NCBI RefSeq assembly: GCF_016808335.1
Contig: NC_053147.1
Location: 67,330,960-67,394,959 of the forward strand
Length of the DNA: 64,000 nucleotides
Reading direction: 5' to 3'
Origin: Panicum virgatum
Lineage: Eukaryota; Streptophyta; Magnoliopsida; Poales; Poaceae
The notes under the pieces are model-generated. The model made no database searches and had not been told where the DNA came from. It saw nothing but the letters and a program-made list of their open reading frames with translations. Below, in pieces: positions 18,032-30,114 of this stretch. Each line of letters opens with the position of its first letter. Position 1 is the stretch's first letter. The position numbers were made by a program, and so were the translations under genes.

Positions 18032-19972
18032 TTACTGATGTAAGTATCTAATACCCATAGATCTCATGTGCGCCTCATGCTTTGGTTGTGGGAGAGGCTT
18101 CGTCAACGGATCAGCAACGTTTGAATCCGTGTGCACCTTTCAAACCTTCACATCACCTCTCTCAACAAAGTTACGGATGAGGTGATACTTCCGCAGTATA
18201 TGTCTGGACTTTTTAGTTGTTCAAGGCTCCTTTGCTAGTGCAACGGCACCACTATTATCACAATAGAGGTCCACTGTACTGGATGCACTAGGAACAACAC
18301 CCAAGTCAGAAACAAACTTTCTGATCCAAACAGCTTCTTTTGCAGCTTCGGAAGCTGCAATATACTCGGCCTCTATTGTCGAATCAGCCACCGTATCTTG
18401 TTTGGAACTCTTCCAGCTCACTGCCCCACCATTGAGGCAGAAAACAAAACCGGATTGCGATTTGGAGCCATCTTTGTCTGTTTGAAAACTAGCATCGGTG
18501 TAACCCTTTACAAGGAGCTCATATTCGCCTCCAAATATTAGAAACATATCCTTAGTTCTTCTCAAGTACTTAAGGATACTCTTTACAATTGTCCAGTGAG
18601 CTTCACCGAAATCTGACTGATACCTGCTCGTAACACTTAGAGCAAAGGAAACATCTGGGCGCGTGCAAAGCATAGCATACATGATCGACCCTATGGCTGA
18701 AGCATAAGGAATCGTACTCGTCCTCTTTTGCTCATCAGGTGTCGTAGCACACTGACTCTTGCTTAGAGTAATGCCATGTGACATTGGCAAGAAACCTTTC
18801 TTGGAATCTTGCATATTGAACCGATTCAATATCTTGTCAATGTACGTGTCTTGGCTTAATCCAATTAGCCTTTTTGATCTATCTCTATAGATCCTAATAC
18901 CCAGAATATAAGCCGCCTCTCCTAAATCCTTCATCGAAAAACTCTTTTTCAATGAGGTTTTAACGGCTTCAAGCATTGAAATATCATTTCCGATCAGTAA
19001 TATGTCATCCACATATAGAACCAGAAACACAAGTGCGCTCCCACTAGCCTTTTTGTAAACACAAGGCTCATCTTCATTCTTGATGAAGCCAAACCCTTTG
19101 ACCACTTCATCAAAACGAATATTCCAACTCCGAGATGCTTGCTTCAATCCATAGATGGACCTCTGAAGCTTACATATTTCCCTAGCATTTTTAGGATCGA
19201 CAAAACCTTCAGGCTGTGTCATATACACATCCTCACTTAGATGTCCATTAAGGAAAGCGGTTTTGACATCCATTTGCCACATCTCATAGTCATAATATGC
19301 GGCAATTGCTAGGAGAATCCGAACAGACTTTAGCATTGCGACGGGCGAAAAGGTTTCTTCATAGTCAACACCTTGAATTTGTCGGAAACCTTTCGCCACC
19401 AATCGTGCCTTATAGATGTGAACATTTCCATCCATGTCTAATTTTTTCTTAAAAATCCACTTACAGTCGACAGGTCTTACACTATCAATTTGATCGACCA
19501 AGTTCCAAACTTGATTATCATGCATGGATTTTAACTCGGATTCCATGGCTTCAAGCCATTTGTCGGAGTTGGGTCCCATCATTGCTTCTTTGTAGGTCAA
19601 GGGCTCATCATTTTCCATCAATAATACGTGGCGCTCCTCCGTAATAAGGAGGTTGAGCTTGTCAGTAGCGCGACGTGCCCTTATAGACCTTCGTGGGGCT
19701 GGTGCCTCAACTACGAGTTGTGCAACATCTTGCACATCCCGTGGATGTTCAGTGGTTGCTGAAACAGTTTCGGGTGTTTCATGAATTTCTTCAAGTTGCA
19801 CCTTGCTCCCACTAAATCCTTTTGAGAGAAACTCCTTTTCTAAGAAAACACCATTGCGAGCGACAAACACTTTGCCTTCCGTCTTATTGTAAAAATAATA
19901 TCCTTTGGTTTCCCTAGGATACCCCACAAAGAAGTATTTGTCTGACTTTGGAGTGAGCTTATCTGACATCAA
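18032..19972 (-). pseudogene. Copia element 1: reverse transcriptase and RNase H
   Basis: Minus-strand polyprotein C-terminal half. The connection region is followed by the RT with WKMDVKTAFLNG-type motif (QMDVKTAF) and YVDD in LVLYVDDILLIG. RNase H has YTDASF, TIEAEYIAASEA and YCDNSGAVALAKEP. A stop at 18221 and another about 80 bp before the end interrupt the tail, which continues in the same frame through ADPLTKPL to a final stop at 18032-18034. All of it is in one frame with the upstream ORFs, so the element is damaged only by nonsense changes here. Confidence 0.9.
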
Positions 19973-20035
19973 ACGTTTGACATAAGCCTCACATCCCCAA
20001 ACTTTGAGAAAAGATAATCCGGGACGCTTCCCAGT

Positions 20036-20554
20036 CTATATCTCATATGGTGTCTTCTCAACAGACTTACTTGGAACACTATTCAGTGTGAACGTAGCAG
20101 TTTCAAGAGCATAATCCCAAAATGACAATGGAAGATCAGCTTGGCTCATCATGGACCTAACCATGTCCAACAAGGTTCGGTTCCTCCGTTCGGATACCCC
20201 ATTCCATTGAGGCATTCCGGGCGGAGTTAGCTGCGGAATAATTCCATATTGCTTCAAATGATCACCAAATTCAAGGCTCAAATATTCTCCTCCACGATCA
20301 GATCGCAGAAATTTAATTGTCTTGCCTAATTGATTTTGTACTTCATTCTGAAATTCTTTGAACTTTTCAAACGATTCAGACTTGTGCCTCATTAAGTAGA
20401 TATAGCCATATCTACTAAAGTCATCAGTGAAAGTAATGAAGTACTGAAAACCACCTCTGGCTATTGAGCTCATTGGTCCACATACATCGGTATGTACAAG
20501 TCCCAACAAGTCACTCGCCCTCTCACTATGACCAGTGAAAGGCGCTTTAGTCAT
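20036..20554 (-). pseudogene. Copia element 1: integrase core
   Basis: Contains the catalytic Asp in VHTDVCGPM, the second in LRSDRGGEY and the Glu in PQWNGVSERRNR, a complete DDE triad. Preceded in frame by a TGA after the integrase zinc finger and followed in frame by a TAG after TPYEI, where the family normally has Trp. Same frame as gag and RT. Confidence 0.9.
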
Positions 20555-20557
20555 CTT

Positions 20558-22012
20558 TCAAAGCAAACAAGACTCACATGTGTCAAATGATTCAAAATCA
20601 AATGAGCTTAACAATCCATCTTTATGGAGTTGTTCAATGCGCTTCTCATTTATATGACCTAAGCGACAATGCCAAATAAAAATGGGATTCAAATCATTTG
20701 GTCTAAGCCTCTTAGTATTAATGTTACAGACCGATTTATCCTCAAGATCAAGAACATATAATCCATTCACCAATGGACAATGAGCATAAAAAATACCATT
20801 GCAAAAAACAGAACAACGTTTGTTCTCTATTACAATCTTAAAATCATCAACTTCTTCCAAACATGAAGAAGAAATAATGTCCTTGCTCAAAGCAGGAATG
20901 CAATAACAATTATTTAATTCCAAAACTAATCCGGAGGGTAGAGACAAGTGGTAGGTGCCGACCGCCAACACCGCAACCTTTGCGCCATTGCCGACACGAA
21001 CGTCCAACTCGCCTCTTGCAAATCTTCTAGTCTCACTTAGACCCTGCAACGATTTGCAAGTGTGAATCATCGATCCAGTATCAAATACCATTGATTCACT
21101 GGAAGATAATGCAATATTAATTTCTATAACATTTATACCTGAAGTGGAAGTCTCACTTCCCTTCTTCTTCTTCTTTTCTTCCAAGTACTTCTTGTAGTTC
21201 CTAGACCAATGTCCCTTTTCATGACGGTGGAAGCATTCATCCTCAGAAGTAGGGCCAGATTTGGCTTTAGGTGCTGGCTTTAGCTTAGAGCCCGAGGACT
21301 CACCACTGGAACTCTTTTCCTTGCCTTTACCTTTGGGATTAGAAGGCGTCCAATGCTTCCTCTTTTTGTTCCCCTTCTGAATCATCGTCACATGATTGTG
21401 ATTCTTCTTAATGCTCTCCTCTGCTGTCTTTAGCATCCCATGCAACTCACTCAATGTTTTATCCAAGCCATTCATCTGAAAGTTCATGATAAAAGGCTCA
21501 TAGCTCGCCGGGAGCGACTGGAGAATAACATCAGTAGCCAAGTCTTGGTGAAGTTCAGAACCAAGTCTGTCCAAAGTCTCAATGTAACCAATCATTTTGA
21601 TCACATGAGGACTGAGTGGGCTACCTTCTGGCAGCTTGCACGCAAACAAGGACTTTGAGATATTGAACCTCTCAGTCCTGGCTTGGTTCTGAAACATCCC
21701 ACGTAGCCCCTCGATCATGGTGTGAGCATCCGCATGCTCATACTGCTTTTGCAGATCAAGGGACATGGTGGCGAGCATCAGACAGCTGACATCAAGTGAG
21801 TCATTGCAGTGCTTCTCATAAGCTCTGCGATCAGCAGCAGTTGCATTGTCAGGGAGATCATCAGGATATGGATGCTCAAGAACATACTCCTTTTTCTATT
21901 GTCTGAGAACAATTCTCAGGTTGCGGTACCAATCAATAAAGTTTGTTCCATTCAACTTTTCTTTCTCAAGAACAGAACGCAAATTGAAAGCGGAATTGTT
22001 ACTGGCAGACAT
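20558..22012 (-). pseudogene. Copia element 1: gag, protease and integrase zinc finger
   Basis: The natural start appears to be ATG 22012 (MSASNNSAFNLRSVLEKEKL), followed by a TAG after LRQ near 21898, then an open frame to 20558. The gag zinc knuckle reads CFHRHEKGHWSRNYKK: two cysteines of the CCHC pattern are replaced (Arg and Tyr). The protease active site FDTGSMIHTC is intact. GAG-pre-integrase shows WHCRLGH and CESC (HHCC finger). Gag packages RNA; the lost cysteines imply a dead nucleocapsid. Confidence 0.88.
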
Positions 22013-22133
22013 GATCTACAACATTAAAGTAAAGCAAGATTTCAGCACTAAGTTTATGTAAAGAATTTCATTAACTGATTTAACGAAAGACAACCTACTA
22101 TATCAAAGTCATCTTCCCTCTAATGACATACAG

Positions 22134-22147
22134 TGGTACCAGAGCCA
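22134..22147 (+). promoter_or_regulatory. Primer-binding-site-like motif in plus orientation
   Basis: tggtaccagagcca resembles the Copia site complementary to initiator Met tRNA (usually tggtatcagagcc). It is on the plus strand although the adjacent gag (22012) reads on the minus strand, so it cannot serve that gag as it stands. Confidence 0.6.
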
Positions 22148-22930
22148 TCTTGCGTAGTTTTTGGTCTGGATCATAAGCATATAGGTGATATGTTGTTGTA
22201 GTAGATTGGATATATTACTTTTGCACGGTTTGATTAGATCAATTGGTCATAAGGGGTTAAAACTGGAGCGAGTTGATTGCGCGGCATGTGAAAAAAAGAT
22301 TAGTTCGTGTTCTTTCTCTGTTATGCATACGACATGTCCCTACCAGCTGGAATCACCATCAGGGATTAACTGTGTGCATAGTCAGCAGATTGAACCAACA
22401 GATCGAGGTCATGTGTAGATGCAGTCTTCTCATGTGAAAATTGAGGCATTATGAATGGCTCGGATTTGAGGTGATGCGATCACTCTGATGAGATTTTCAT
22501 AGGGATTCCATAGATGCGATCTGTGTAATTCCGTGAGCCGCGCCACCTCCTACTGCCGTTGCTTTCTCGCTGTAAGCCCATTAGTACGCCCTATATATAC
22601 GAGGGAGGGGCTAGGGGGGCGAGACCCCGGTGAGCCGCGCCACCTCCTAGCCGCCGCCCCTCCCTCTCTCTCGGCCGCCGCCCATGCCGTGCGTGCGGTG
22701 CTAGCACACCGACGCCCGACGTTTCATCCCCGTACGTGTGGACTCCGTGGAGGCGCTGCTACGACTGCTGCGCTGATCGGCTACTGGGATCAAGTACGAG
22801 GAGCTCGGTTCGTGGGACGTGATCGACTACTTCCTCTACATCGACGCGCGACATCTTCCGCTGCGCTGCGCGTCTAGTGGTAACGATCTATGATCTTCTA
22901 CTCGCAAGTATATTGGGTATATGCGGTAGT
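22148..22930 (+). mobile_element. Copia leader and LTR debris, plus orientation
   Basis: A leader-like stretch (22148-22530) is followed by DNA with LTR character: a TATA-like ctatatata at 22588, a GC-rich pyrimidine-rich transcribed part, and taacgatctatgatcttctactcgcaag near 22880. A gagccgcgccacctccta word occurs at 22531 and again at 22632. No complete LTR ends were found. The piece seems to be rearranged relative to element 1. Confidence 0.45.
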
Positions 22931-23060
22931 AATGCTAGCGTAGCCAACCCGTTTACCTACAGCCACCGCCTCCCTCCTTCTTGTCGCCGTCCTCGTCGCG
23001 GCCGTCCTTGCTGCCACACTCGGTCACCGTGGGGTTCTTCGACGAAGACATGCTCGCTGC
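22931..23060. other. Junction sequence of unclear origin
   Basis: GC-rich DNA between the LTR-like debris and the RT fragment; no recognised domain. Confidence 0.3.
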
Positions 23061-23690
23061 CAGAGGTCAAGACGAAGCCAAGAATGGGAAGTGAGATGGT
23101 GGACCAGAAGGAGTACATGAGCATGATCAGCTCTCTCCTGTACCTGACGGCGACGCGGCCGGACATTTAGTTTGGCGTCGGCCTCTGTGCGCGGTATCAG
23201 GCTTCGCCGCGCGCCTCCCACAGGCAGGTGGTGAAACGCATCTTCAGGTATCTGAAATTCACCCCTGAGTTTGGTCTCTGATACTCTGCGGATTCTTCTC
23301 TGGTTTTGGTGGGCTTTTCTGATGCCGATTTCGGTGGGTGTCGGTTGGATCGCAAGTCGACATCCGGCACTTGTCAATTTCTTGGTACATCTTTGGTGTC
23401 TTGGTCCTCTTGCAAGTAGGCTAGCGTAGCGCTTTCTTCCACAGTAGCTGAGTATGTTGCCGCTGCTAGCTGTTGCTCCCAGATACTTTGGATGAAACAA
23501 ACCTTGCAGGATTATGGACTGAGTTTTGATAGGGTTCGCATCTTTGTAGACAACATGTCCGCTAATATCATTGCAAAGAACCCTGTCCTATACTCCAGAA
23601 CCAAACACATAGATATCCGGTTCCACTTCCTGCGAGACAATCATGAGAGAGGCCACATAGACTTGATCCATGTCCTTTCAGAGCCCGTAT
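23061..23690 (+). pseudogene. Copia RT/RNase H fragment, sister of the 3' pol of Copia element 2
   Basis: Encodes DQKEYMSM, LYLTATRPDI, then a TAG, FGVGLCARYQ, a RNase H segment GFSDADFGGCRLDRKSTSGT, AEYVAAASCCSQILWMKQTL and SRTKHIDIRFHFLRD. It is highly similar to 44280-44700, including the same TAG after RPDI. It keeps about 180 bp that are deleted from the 44-kb copy. The fragment stops at about 23690 where the 44-kb copy continues to DILTKPL. Confidence 0.85.
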
Positions 23691-23834
23691 GTGACCTGGG
23701 CGTCCGTTTTCGTGAGGCCTGCTCCTGCAGTCCGAATCGGACTCGCGAATAAATCGGACTTCAATGTGGATTGGTCTTTGAACTCTATCTTCGCTTGGGC
23801 CTTGGTCATATGCGTATTGGTCATGTCCTCATCA

Positions 23835-25270
23835 AGGGGTATTTTAGCCTTTAGTCTAGAGAGTTAGTGGGGTTAAAAGAGAGAGGAGGGCAGCCAACTC
23901 ACTTCTCCTGGGAGCCAAGGAACCAGTCGCCCTTCTCTCCCTCTCCCTGGCTGTTCTTGTTTCTCCCCCTTCCTCCTCTCTAGGGTTAGAAATTCTCCAT
24001 GGATCTTTGAGTTTTGTACTGGAATTCGATGGGGATGGAGGTCCTTTCCTCCTGTGCCCTCCGGGGTTTTTGGATTTAAAGTGAATCGAGTTGTCTCTAT
24101 ACTGGATTTTCATTTCCCCTCTTTTGTTCCTCGTTGATTGTTTCTGCATCTGTAGCGGAGGGGACGAGCCTAGGCGGGGCGAGCGGCACCAGGCCGCGCA
24201 TGCTCCTGACTGAGCATTCGCCAAGTGAGGCCTAACCCAGCGCTGCAGCAAGCAGCACCCAGGGGCGACGCCCAGGCTCCAGGGCAGAGGCTGCCGGCGG
24301 CCATCCAAGGACGGTGCAGCACCACTTGTAGTGTGCATCGCTGTGGTCTGCCACGAGCAGTCCAGGCAAGCCAGAGCAGGCACCCCAGGGCATACATGCG
24401 CACTCCTCCGCCCAGCAGCAGTGGCAAGCAGCGCTTGGAGGACAGTGCGGCACAGGTGCAGGCAAGGTGTTTGTGAAAATCTCAATTCAGCATTTTTGTT
24501 AGCACGTGTGGGTGTTTTGTGATTGAATTGCAGGTCTCCATCGAGCGTGTGTGAGTGGGAAATTCCGGCGCAGATCGAACTCATTCCTCATCAGCAACTT
24601 CTCACTCGAAATGTGCTTGGTGAAATGTTGCTCTCACTTTTTCCTTTTTTGTTGATTTTGCTAGATTTATTTTAGGCTCTGTGTAAGTAGTGGATCTTCT
24701 TCTAGGCTTGTGTTCTAGGCTTAGTTTCATAGTTTGTCTCTAGATTTATTTCAAGCTTTAGGTTTGCTTGTTGTTTTTCCTGCTTAATCAAAACCAGAAA
24801 AAGCAAAACAATAGTTTAGTAGTGTTTGTGTCAGTTAATTTTGTTCCTCATTTTTCTAGTCATGTATGTTAACTGTGCACTAACCCTCCTGCTCGAGTTC
24901 TTGGAGTAACTTCTTCTCGGGTGTTCAACTTTGTTCGGTTTCCATGTTTTTGCGCATCTGAGTTTTTTCTCGAGTCTCTCACCGCTGTTCTTCCATGTGT
25001 GTGTTCTGGGTTGACGTGTGAGTATTCGTTGGATCAACCGGTGAGTTATACCGTGCTGTTTTTGTGCTGCTCTTCGTGGTTGCTTCCGCGGTCGCTCTTG
25101 CTTGTTCTTAGGGCTGCTTTGTGTTAGTGTAGCTCCTCTATAGCTACTCTACACTTCACCTAGGACTCGAGGGTTGGGTGTAAACTTGGGATCATAGGCC
25201 GAGCTTTAAATTGTGAGAATTTTTGATCGGCTCCCATTCACCCCCCTCTGGTCGCCTTTTTGGTCCCTTA
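23835..25270 (+). mobile_element. 5' LTR of Copia element 2 (Sirevirus-like), 5'-truncated
   Basis: Nearly identical in order and sequence to 46841-48275 (3' LTR), from ggggtattttag onward to tttttggtccctta. The U3 start present in the 3' LTR (46160-46840) is missing and replaced by unrelated DNA at 23691-23834. It ends one base before a primer binding site. Confidence 0.88.
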
Positions 25271-25271
25271 A

Positions 25272-25284
25272 TTGGTATCAAAGC
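25272..25284 (+). promoter_or_regulatory. Primer binding site of Copia element 2
   Basis: ttggtatcaaagc adjoins the LTR end, one base different from the usual initiator-Met tRNA complement. Confidence 0.8.
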
Positions 25285-25325
25285 TTGGTTGAGGTTTTCA
25301 GTACCTTAACCGGTTCTAAAATCAC

Positions 25326-28145
25326 ATGGCGACCATGGCGAGTCTTGGTAAGATCCCAGTGTTTTCCGGCGAGGACTATGCTTATTGGAAGGTTCGCATG
25401 CGTGCCTTTTTGCAAAGCATGGGAGCCGAGATCTGGGATATCACTAAGAACCAGGCATACGAGGTGCTTGCCGTTCGGACCAGTGCTCTTCAGGTGTCCG
25501 AGCACGAGGCGAACACCAAGGCTGTCAATGCCTTGTTCGCTGCCGTTTCTCGTGCGGAGTTCTCACGCGTCCAAGGTTTTCAGGAAGCCCACAAAGTCTG
25601 GACGTGTCTTGAGAACTACCACGAGGGCACACCTCAGGTGAAGGCTAGACTGTTCGAGACTCACCGGCATGAATATGAGAACTTCACACAGGGGCCGGGT
25701 GAGAGCATTGGCGACATGTTCAGTCGGTTTCAATCGATTGTGAACAAAGTCAGTGCGAACAGATCTGCTGATGCCCTTGACTACACAGAGCACGAGAAGG
25801 CCCTCAAATTGCTCTACGCACTTGACCGCTCTATGTGGGATCTCAAGGTGAACACGATCATCGAGTCTGCAGGCTATGAGACTCTGACCGTGAATGAGCT
25901 TTTCAGCAAGCTCAAGGCCACGGAGGTGGATAACCAGACATGAGCCAAGCTCAATGGTGCCCCTCCTTCCAAGAGCATCGCTCTTGGGACTGGCCCAGGT
26001 GGATTGAGCTCTAACGCTAATTCTGCTCTTGGCTTTTCTCTTGCCTCTTTGCCTTCTGTTACAGATGAGCAGTTAGAGACGCTGGGCGACGACGACTTGT
26101 GCCTCCTCATCAACAAGTTCCAGCGTGTCTACCACAACAGGTAGAGGAAGAAGAACCCCGGGTGCTACCACTGCGGCGATCTGAACCATTTCATCGCCGA
26201 CTGCCCCAAGAAGTCCGGCGGTGGCCAGAACAACAACTTCGACTACTACCGCCACCGCGACCACGACGAGGGAGGCTCCAACAAGGAGCGTCGGCGCCAC
26301 AAGCACCGCAGTCGTGACCGGGACAAGGGAGGACGCTTCGACAAGGAGTCGCTTAAGAAGCGCTTCCAGTACAAGGCCAAGAAGCGGGAGATGGCTTTCC
26401 TGGCGCAGCTCAGCGACCTCGATAAGAGCTCCGACACTGACCGCTATTCTTCACCGACCTCTAACGACGATGACAAGAAGAAGAAGAAGAGGGACAAGGA
26501 TGCCACCGGCTTCATCGGCCTTTGCTTGGCGGCTGGTCGGCGCAAGGGTTTCTGCACCTTGGCAGGTGAGGCCAATGGTGCTTGTGTGTCTCCAGGTGGA
26601 CATGCTACACCGACGCACGACGGCTCTTCTTCTGGATCCGAGAGTGATTCAGAGGTAAACTCCACTATTGACCTGCTTGATACTGAGGTTAGGGAGTTGT
26701 ACGCCGCTCTCGACAACCAGAAGAGGCTGCTTAAGGAAGCAGCTAGAGAGCGTAGAAAGCTTAGGGCTGAGCTGGCTTGTGCTAGAGAGAAATCTTGTGA
26801 GGATGAGTGCGCTGGCTGCATATCTCACATGAATGATCTTGTTGCTCTCCGTGCGAAGCATGATGAGAACGTCGCGAACTTAGATGTTGCTAAGACTTCT
26901 CTTGCTGACGTGTCTCACGAGCTAGCCAAGGCCAAGCATGAGCTTGAACTGGTCAATGACGCTCCCATAGTTAGTGATGTGCTTGAATGTGATGAGTGTC
27001 CCATCTTTAAGTCTGATCTAGCCGCTTTGCAATCTAAATTTGCTACTGTTGTGTGCGAGCTAGAGGAGATGAAGTCTAGGCCAGTTTTGCTTGGTGCGTT
27101 TAAGCTGTGTCCCACGCTTAGGTCGGAGCTAGATGAGAAGAACGCCTTGATTAAGTCTTTGGGGAAGACTAAGGTCGTGGAGTCTAGCCCACCTATTGAT
27201 TATCATGTTTGCCCTGGTCTGATTTCTGATTTGGATAATCTTGCGGTAGAGAAAGCTAACTTGGAGAATGACAACACATATCTTAGGGCGATTCTGAGTT
27301 GGGTTTCTAGCAGTGAGCCACAGTTGGGCATGATGATCAAGCAGTTTAAGCGTGGTGATGGTTTTGGGGTCGGTTACACATACACGAAGTCAGACTTTGA
27401 CAAGTTGTATGGTAAGATCGGCAAGGTTGCTAGAGTTTTAAGTGCTCTAAACACTGCTAGCACGAGCATGCAGCCTTCGCTTGTTGACCCCGTGGATGGT
27501 GTGCTGAAAGAACCACAAAAAGCACCCCCACAGAAGCAGCTTTGGGTTCCAAAGCCCAATGAGCTGAGGAATCCCCTTGATACGCTCCCTGCTGCCATAG
27601 CCCAAGTTGCCCAAAAGAAGGGGGCTGCTCCTCCACGTCCGCAGGCGAGGTCTCCACCTCCCAAGAGAGAGGTGAGGTACCACTGCGAGTACTGTGACAG
27701 AGAAGGTTACCTGGAGGAGTTTTGCTTCAGGAGGAAGCGGGCTGTGAGGCGTGAGCAGGAGAGACGTAACTCGGACATGTACTCTGCTCGGGTGCATGGT
27801 CCTCCTCGGCGTGGTGGTAGGCAAGATGCTGGGGCGCGCCGTGTAGGTGGAGGACAGGGAGACGGTGGAGGTTACCGTGCTCCAATGGGTGGTCGCTTTG
27901 CCGGTCGTGCTCTTGGTTGTCCTCAGTACGACTATGGACCACGGGACCGAGGCTTTGGAGGAAGTTATGATGCACCACGCTTTCCTCATGGTGGTGGTCA
28001 TCAGCCTCGCGGTAGATGGGACAGGGGATACGTTTTGCCTCAGTTTGCTAACCCTTCTGTAGAGCAAATGGCTCGACACTGGTTTGCTTCAAACTTTGCT
28101 AACCCCAGTGTTGAGACATTTGCTCACCCTTTGTCTCACTACTGA
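25326..28145 (+). pseudogene. Copia element 2: large gag (Sirevirus-like)
   Basis: One frame from ATG 25326 to TGA 28143-28145, interrupted by TGA at 25941 and TAG near 26143. The N-terminal part (KIPVFSGEDYAYWKVRM) is a Copia capsid. A CCHC knuckle CYHCGDLNHFIADC follows at about 26159, then a long charged, coiled-coil-like region unusual for short Copia gags but typical of Sireviruses. A second knuckle, CEYCDREGYLEEFC, has Tyr where the CCHC His should be. The C-terminus is Gly/Arg-rich (RNA binding). Both internal stops can arise from single C-to-T changes. Pol follows in the +1 frame. Confidence 0.88.
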
Positions 28146-28152
28146 TGTGCAG

Positions 28153-28872
28153 GTTGGAGGCTTGGAGAACAGGTGGATCATGGACTCCGGTTGTTCGCGC
28201 CATATGACCGGGAATGACAAATAGTTCTCCAGCCTCACCCCAACGTGCCACAAAGAATACATCATATTTGGGGATAATGGTAAGGGCAAGGTACGTGATG
28301 TTGGTGCTGTTAGAGTTTCTGATCACTTCACCCTGAGAGGGGTTGCTTTGGTTTTGAATCTTGGCTTTAATTTGCTCTCTGTTTTGCAATTTCTTGATGA
28401 GGGGTTTGAAGTTCGCTTCAAGGAGGGTTGTTCTCGAGTTTTGGATTCCAGAGGAGACCTGGTTTGCCGGATCGTTCCTCGTGACCGAGTTTTCTTGGTT
28501 GATTTCTCTGGAACTCCTTCTGGCCCTTCTTGTTGCTTGTTGGCTAGTCCTTCTTCTGATATGTGGAAGTGGCATAGGAGACTTGGACATTTGAGCTTTG
28601 ACTTGTTGTCGAGACTTAGGTCACTTGGCCTGATCCGAGGATTGCCCAAATTGAAGTTTGAAAAGGAACTTGTTTGCCATTCGTGTCGCCACGGGAAGAT
28701 GGTTGCCACCTCCCATTCGCTTGTTAATCAGGTGATGACTACTCACCCTGGAGAGTTGCTACACATGGACACAGTCGGTCCTTCTCGGGTGATGTCGGTT
28801 GGTGGGAAGTGGTATGTTCTTGTGATCGTGGACGACTTTTCTCGCTATTCTTGGGTCTTTTTCATGAGAACC
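28153..28872 (+). pseudogene. Copia element 2: protease and start of integrase (interrupted by Gypsy)
   Basis: Contains the protease site WIMDSGCSRHMTG, a TAG just after GNDK, then GAG-pre-integrase WKWHRRLGHLSFD and CHSCRHGK (HHCC), and the first integrase Asp in LHMDTVGPS. The frame is cut at 28872 after FFMRT by the Gypsy insertion and resumes at 42478. Confidence 0.9.
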
Positions 28873-30096
28873 TATTGTCGGTCAAAACCCACCGGCGAGT
28901 AGCGACAGGCAACACGAAGAGCCGGGAGGTCACCGGGGCGCTGGCAGGCACTGCTCCCTCGTCAACGGCCCGCAATTCCAGCACACGCCGCGGCTTATGA
29001 AGACGCAGGGCGTGCCACCTGACCTATACTCGATCAGGAAGGTGCGAACGTGCTTGCAACAATTTGCCTGCATACACAAACACGTGGAAACGTAAGTCCG
29101 AGCCGTGGTCGGCTCCCCGGGACGACTCTTGCATCGGCTTTAAAGGGCCGATCGAGTCCCGGTGTTAGATCGGATCTGCATGTATCCGGTTATTGATAAA
29201 TAAAGCAAATAACCGTAAAGCTGCTTCAATTAAATCTAGCTAATCTAATCACAATGGTAAAAGCTTCACTGCTAGATCGGAACATCCTACATGTAATTGG
29301 GCCTAATGAGCGTAATAAATAACTAAACCTTAACCAGAATAGAAGCCTAAGAACAAGCGAAAGCCGATTCCCGGATCAATTCCCTGTTAAGACTAAGGCA
29401 AAGCATCTAATACGTCACCGGATCATCCAATCCGTTTGCAAGGCCTAACCTAGCAGATATTATGCCAACTCTTAAGTATAAGAGCAAACCATAACAGACT
29501 AGATCTACTAGATGGAAAAGAAGCAGGGTGTTGTGTTCGTGCAACTAACTCTATGCAACAAGAATTAGCATAAGATTGGAATGTGACTGCACAGAAACAA
29601 CATGATATTCGTAGATGATAAGCAACAAAAGCACAATATATCTACTAAAAGCCATGCTACGAACATCAGGATAACTAGTACTACTCGCCATCAAAAACGC
29701 TTCAGTACGAGTAATACCAAGGTAAAAGCAAGAACAACGCTGCCCTGGTAATACCAAGGTAAAAGCGATCAGGGCAGCATGGCATTTACTTGGATGAAAC
29801 CCTAGAATTAGGGGTGGCGATGCACCAAGAGTTGTTGATTGCAAACGTGGTGACGTCCTCCTTTACGAATAACATAAGGTACATATTTATAGTCCGGAGA
29901 CTTGGGAAACAATCCAAACTAATGTGTCCATATCGGACTCTATCTCTAAGTCAATCTGAACTAAATCTAATGATACACGGCCCATAGGACCCAAATGCTC
30001 ACGCATGAGCCGATTTACAAGCCTTCTTAAACCTTTGCTTTAAGCCCAACTCGCTTACGGCCCATTAATTAACCCTGTTAATTTATGGCGATAACA
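28873..30096 (-). repeat. Gypsy 3' LTR
   Basis: 1224 bp; matches 41255-42472 almost throughout. In minus orientation it starts TGTTATCGCC and ends CCGACAATA (mutated from TGACAACA in the other LTR). It differs by a small local duplication of aataccaaggtaaaagc at 29714-29765. Confidence 0.92.
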
Positions 30097-30114
30097 CATG
30101 CCCCCTGGTTTTGG
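30097..30114 (-). promoter_or_regulatory. Polypurine tract of the Gypsy element
   Basis: Minus-strand CCAAAACCAGGGGGCATG directly abuts the 3' LTR start. Confidence 0.7.

Noticed and set aside
22134..22147. Functional primer site for the minus-strand gag at 22012
   Set aside because: Wrong strand and no adjacent LTR end in the required orientation.
23856..24584. 242-aa minus-strand frame, and its twin at 46856-47590
   Set aside because: Both lie in the two LTRs of Copia element 2; repeated because the LTRs are repeated, not because a gene is conserved.
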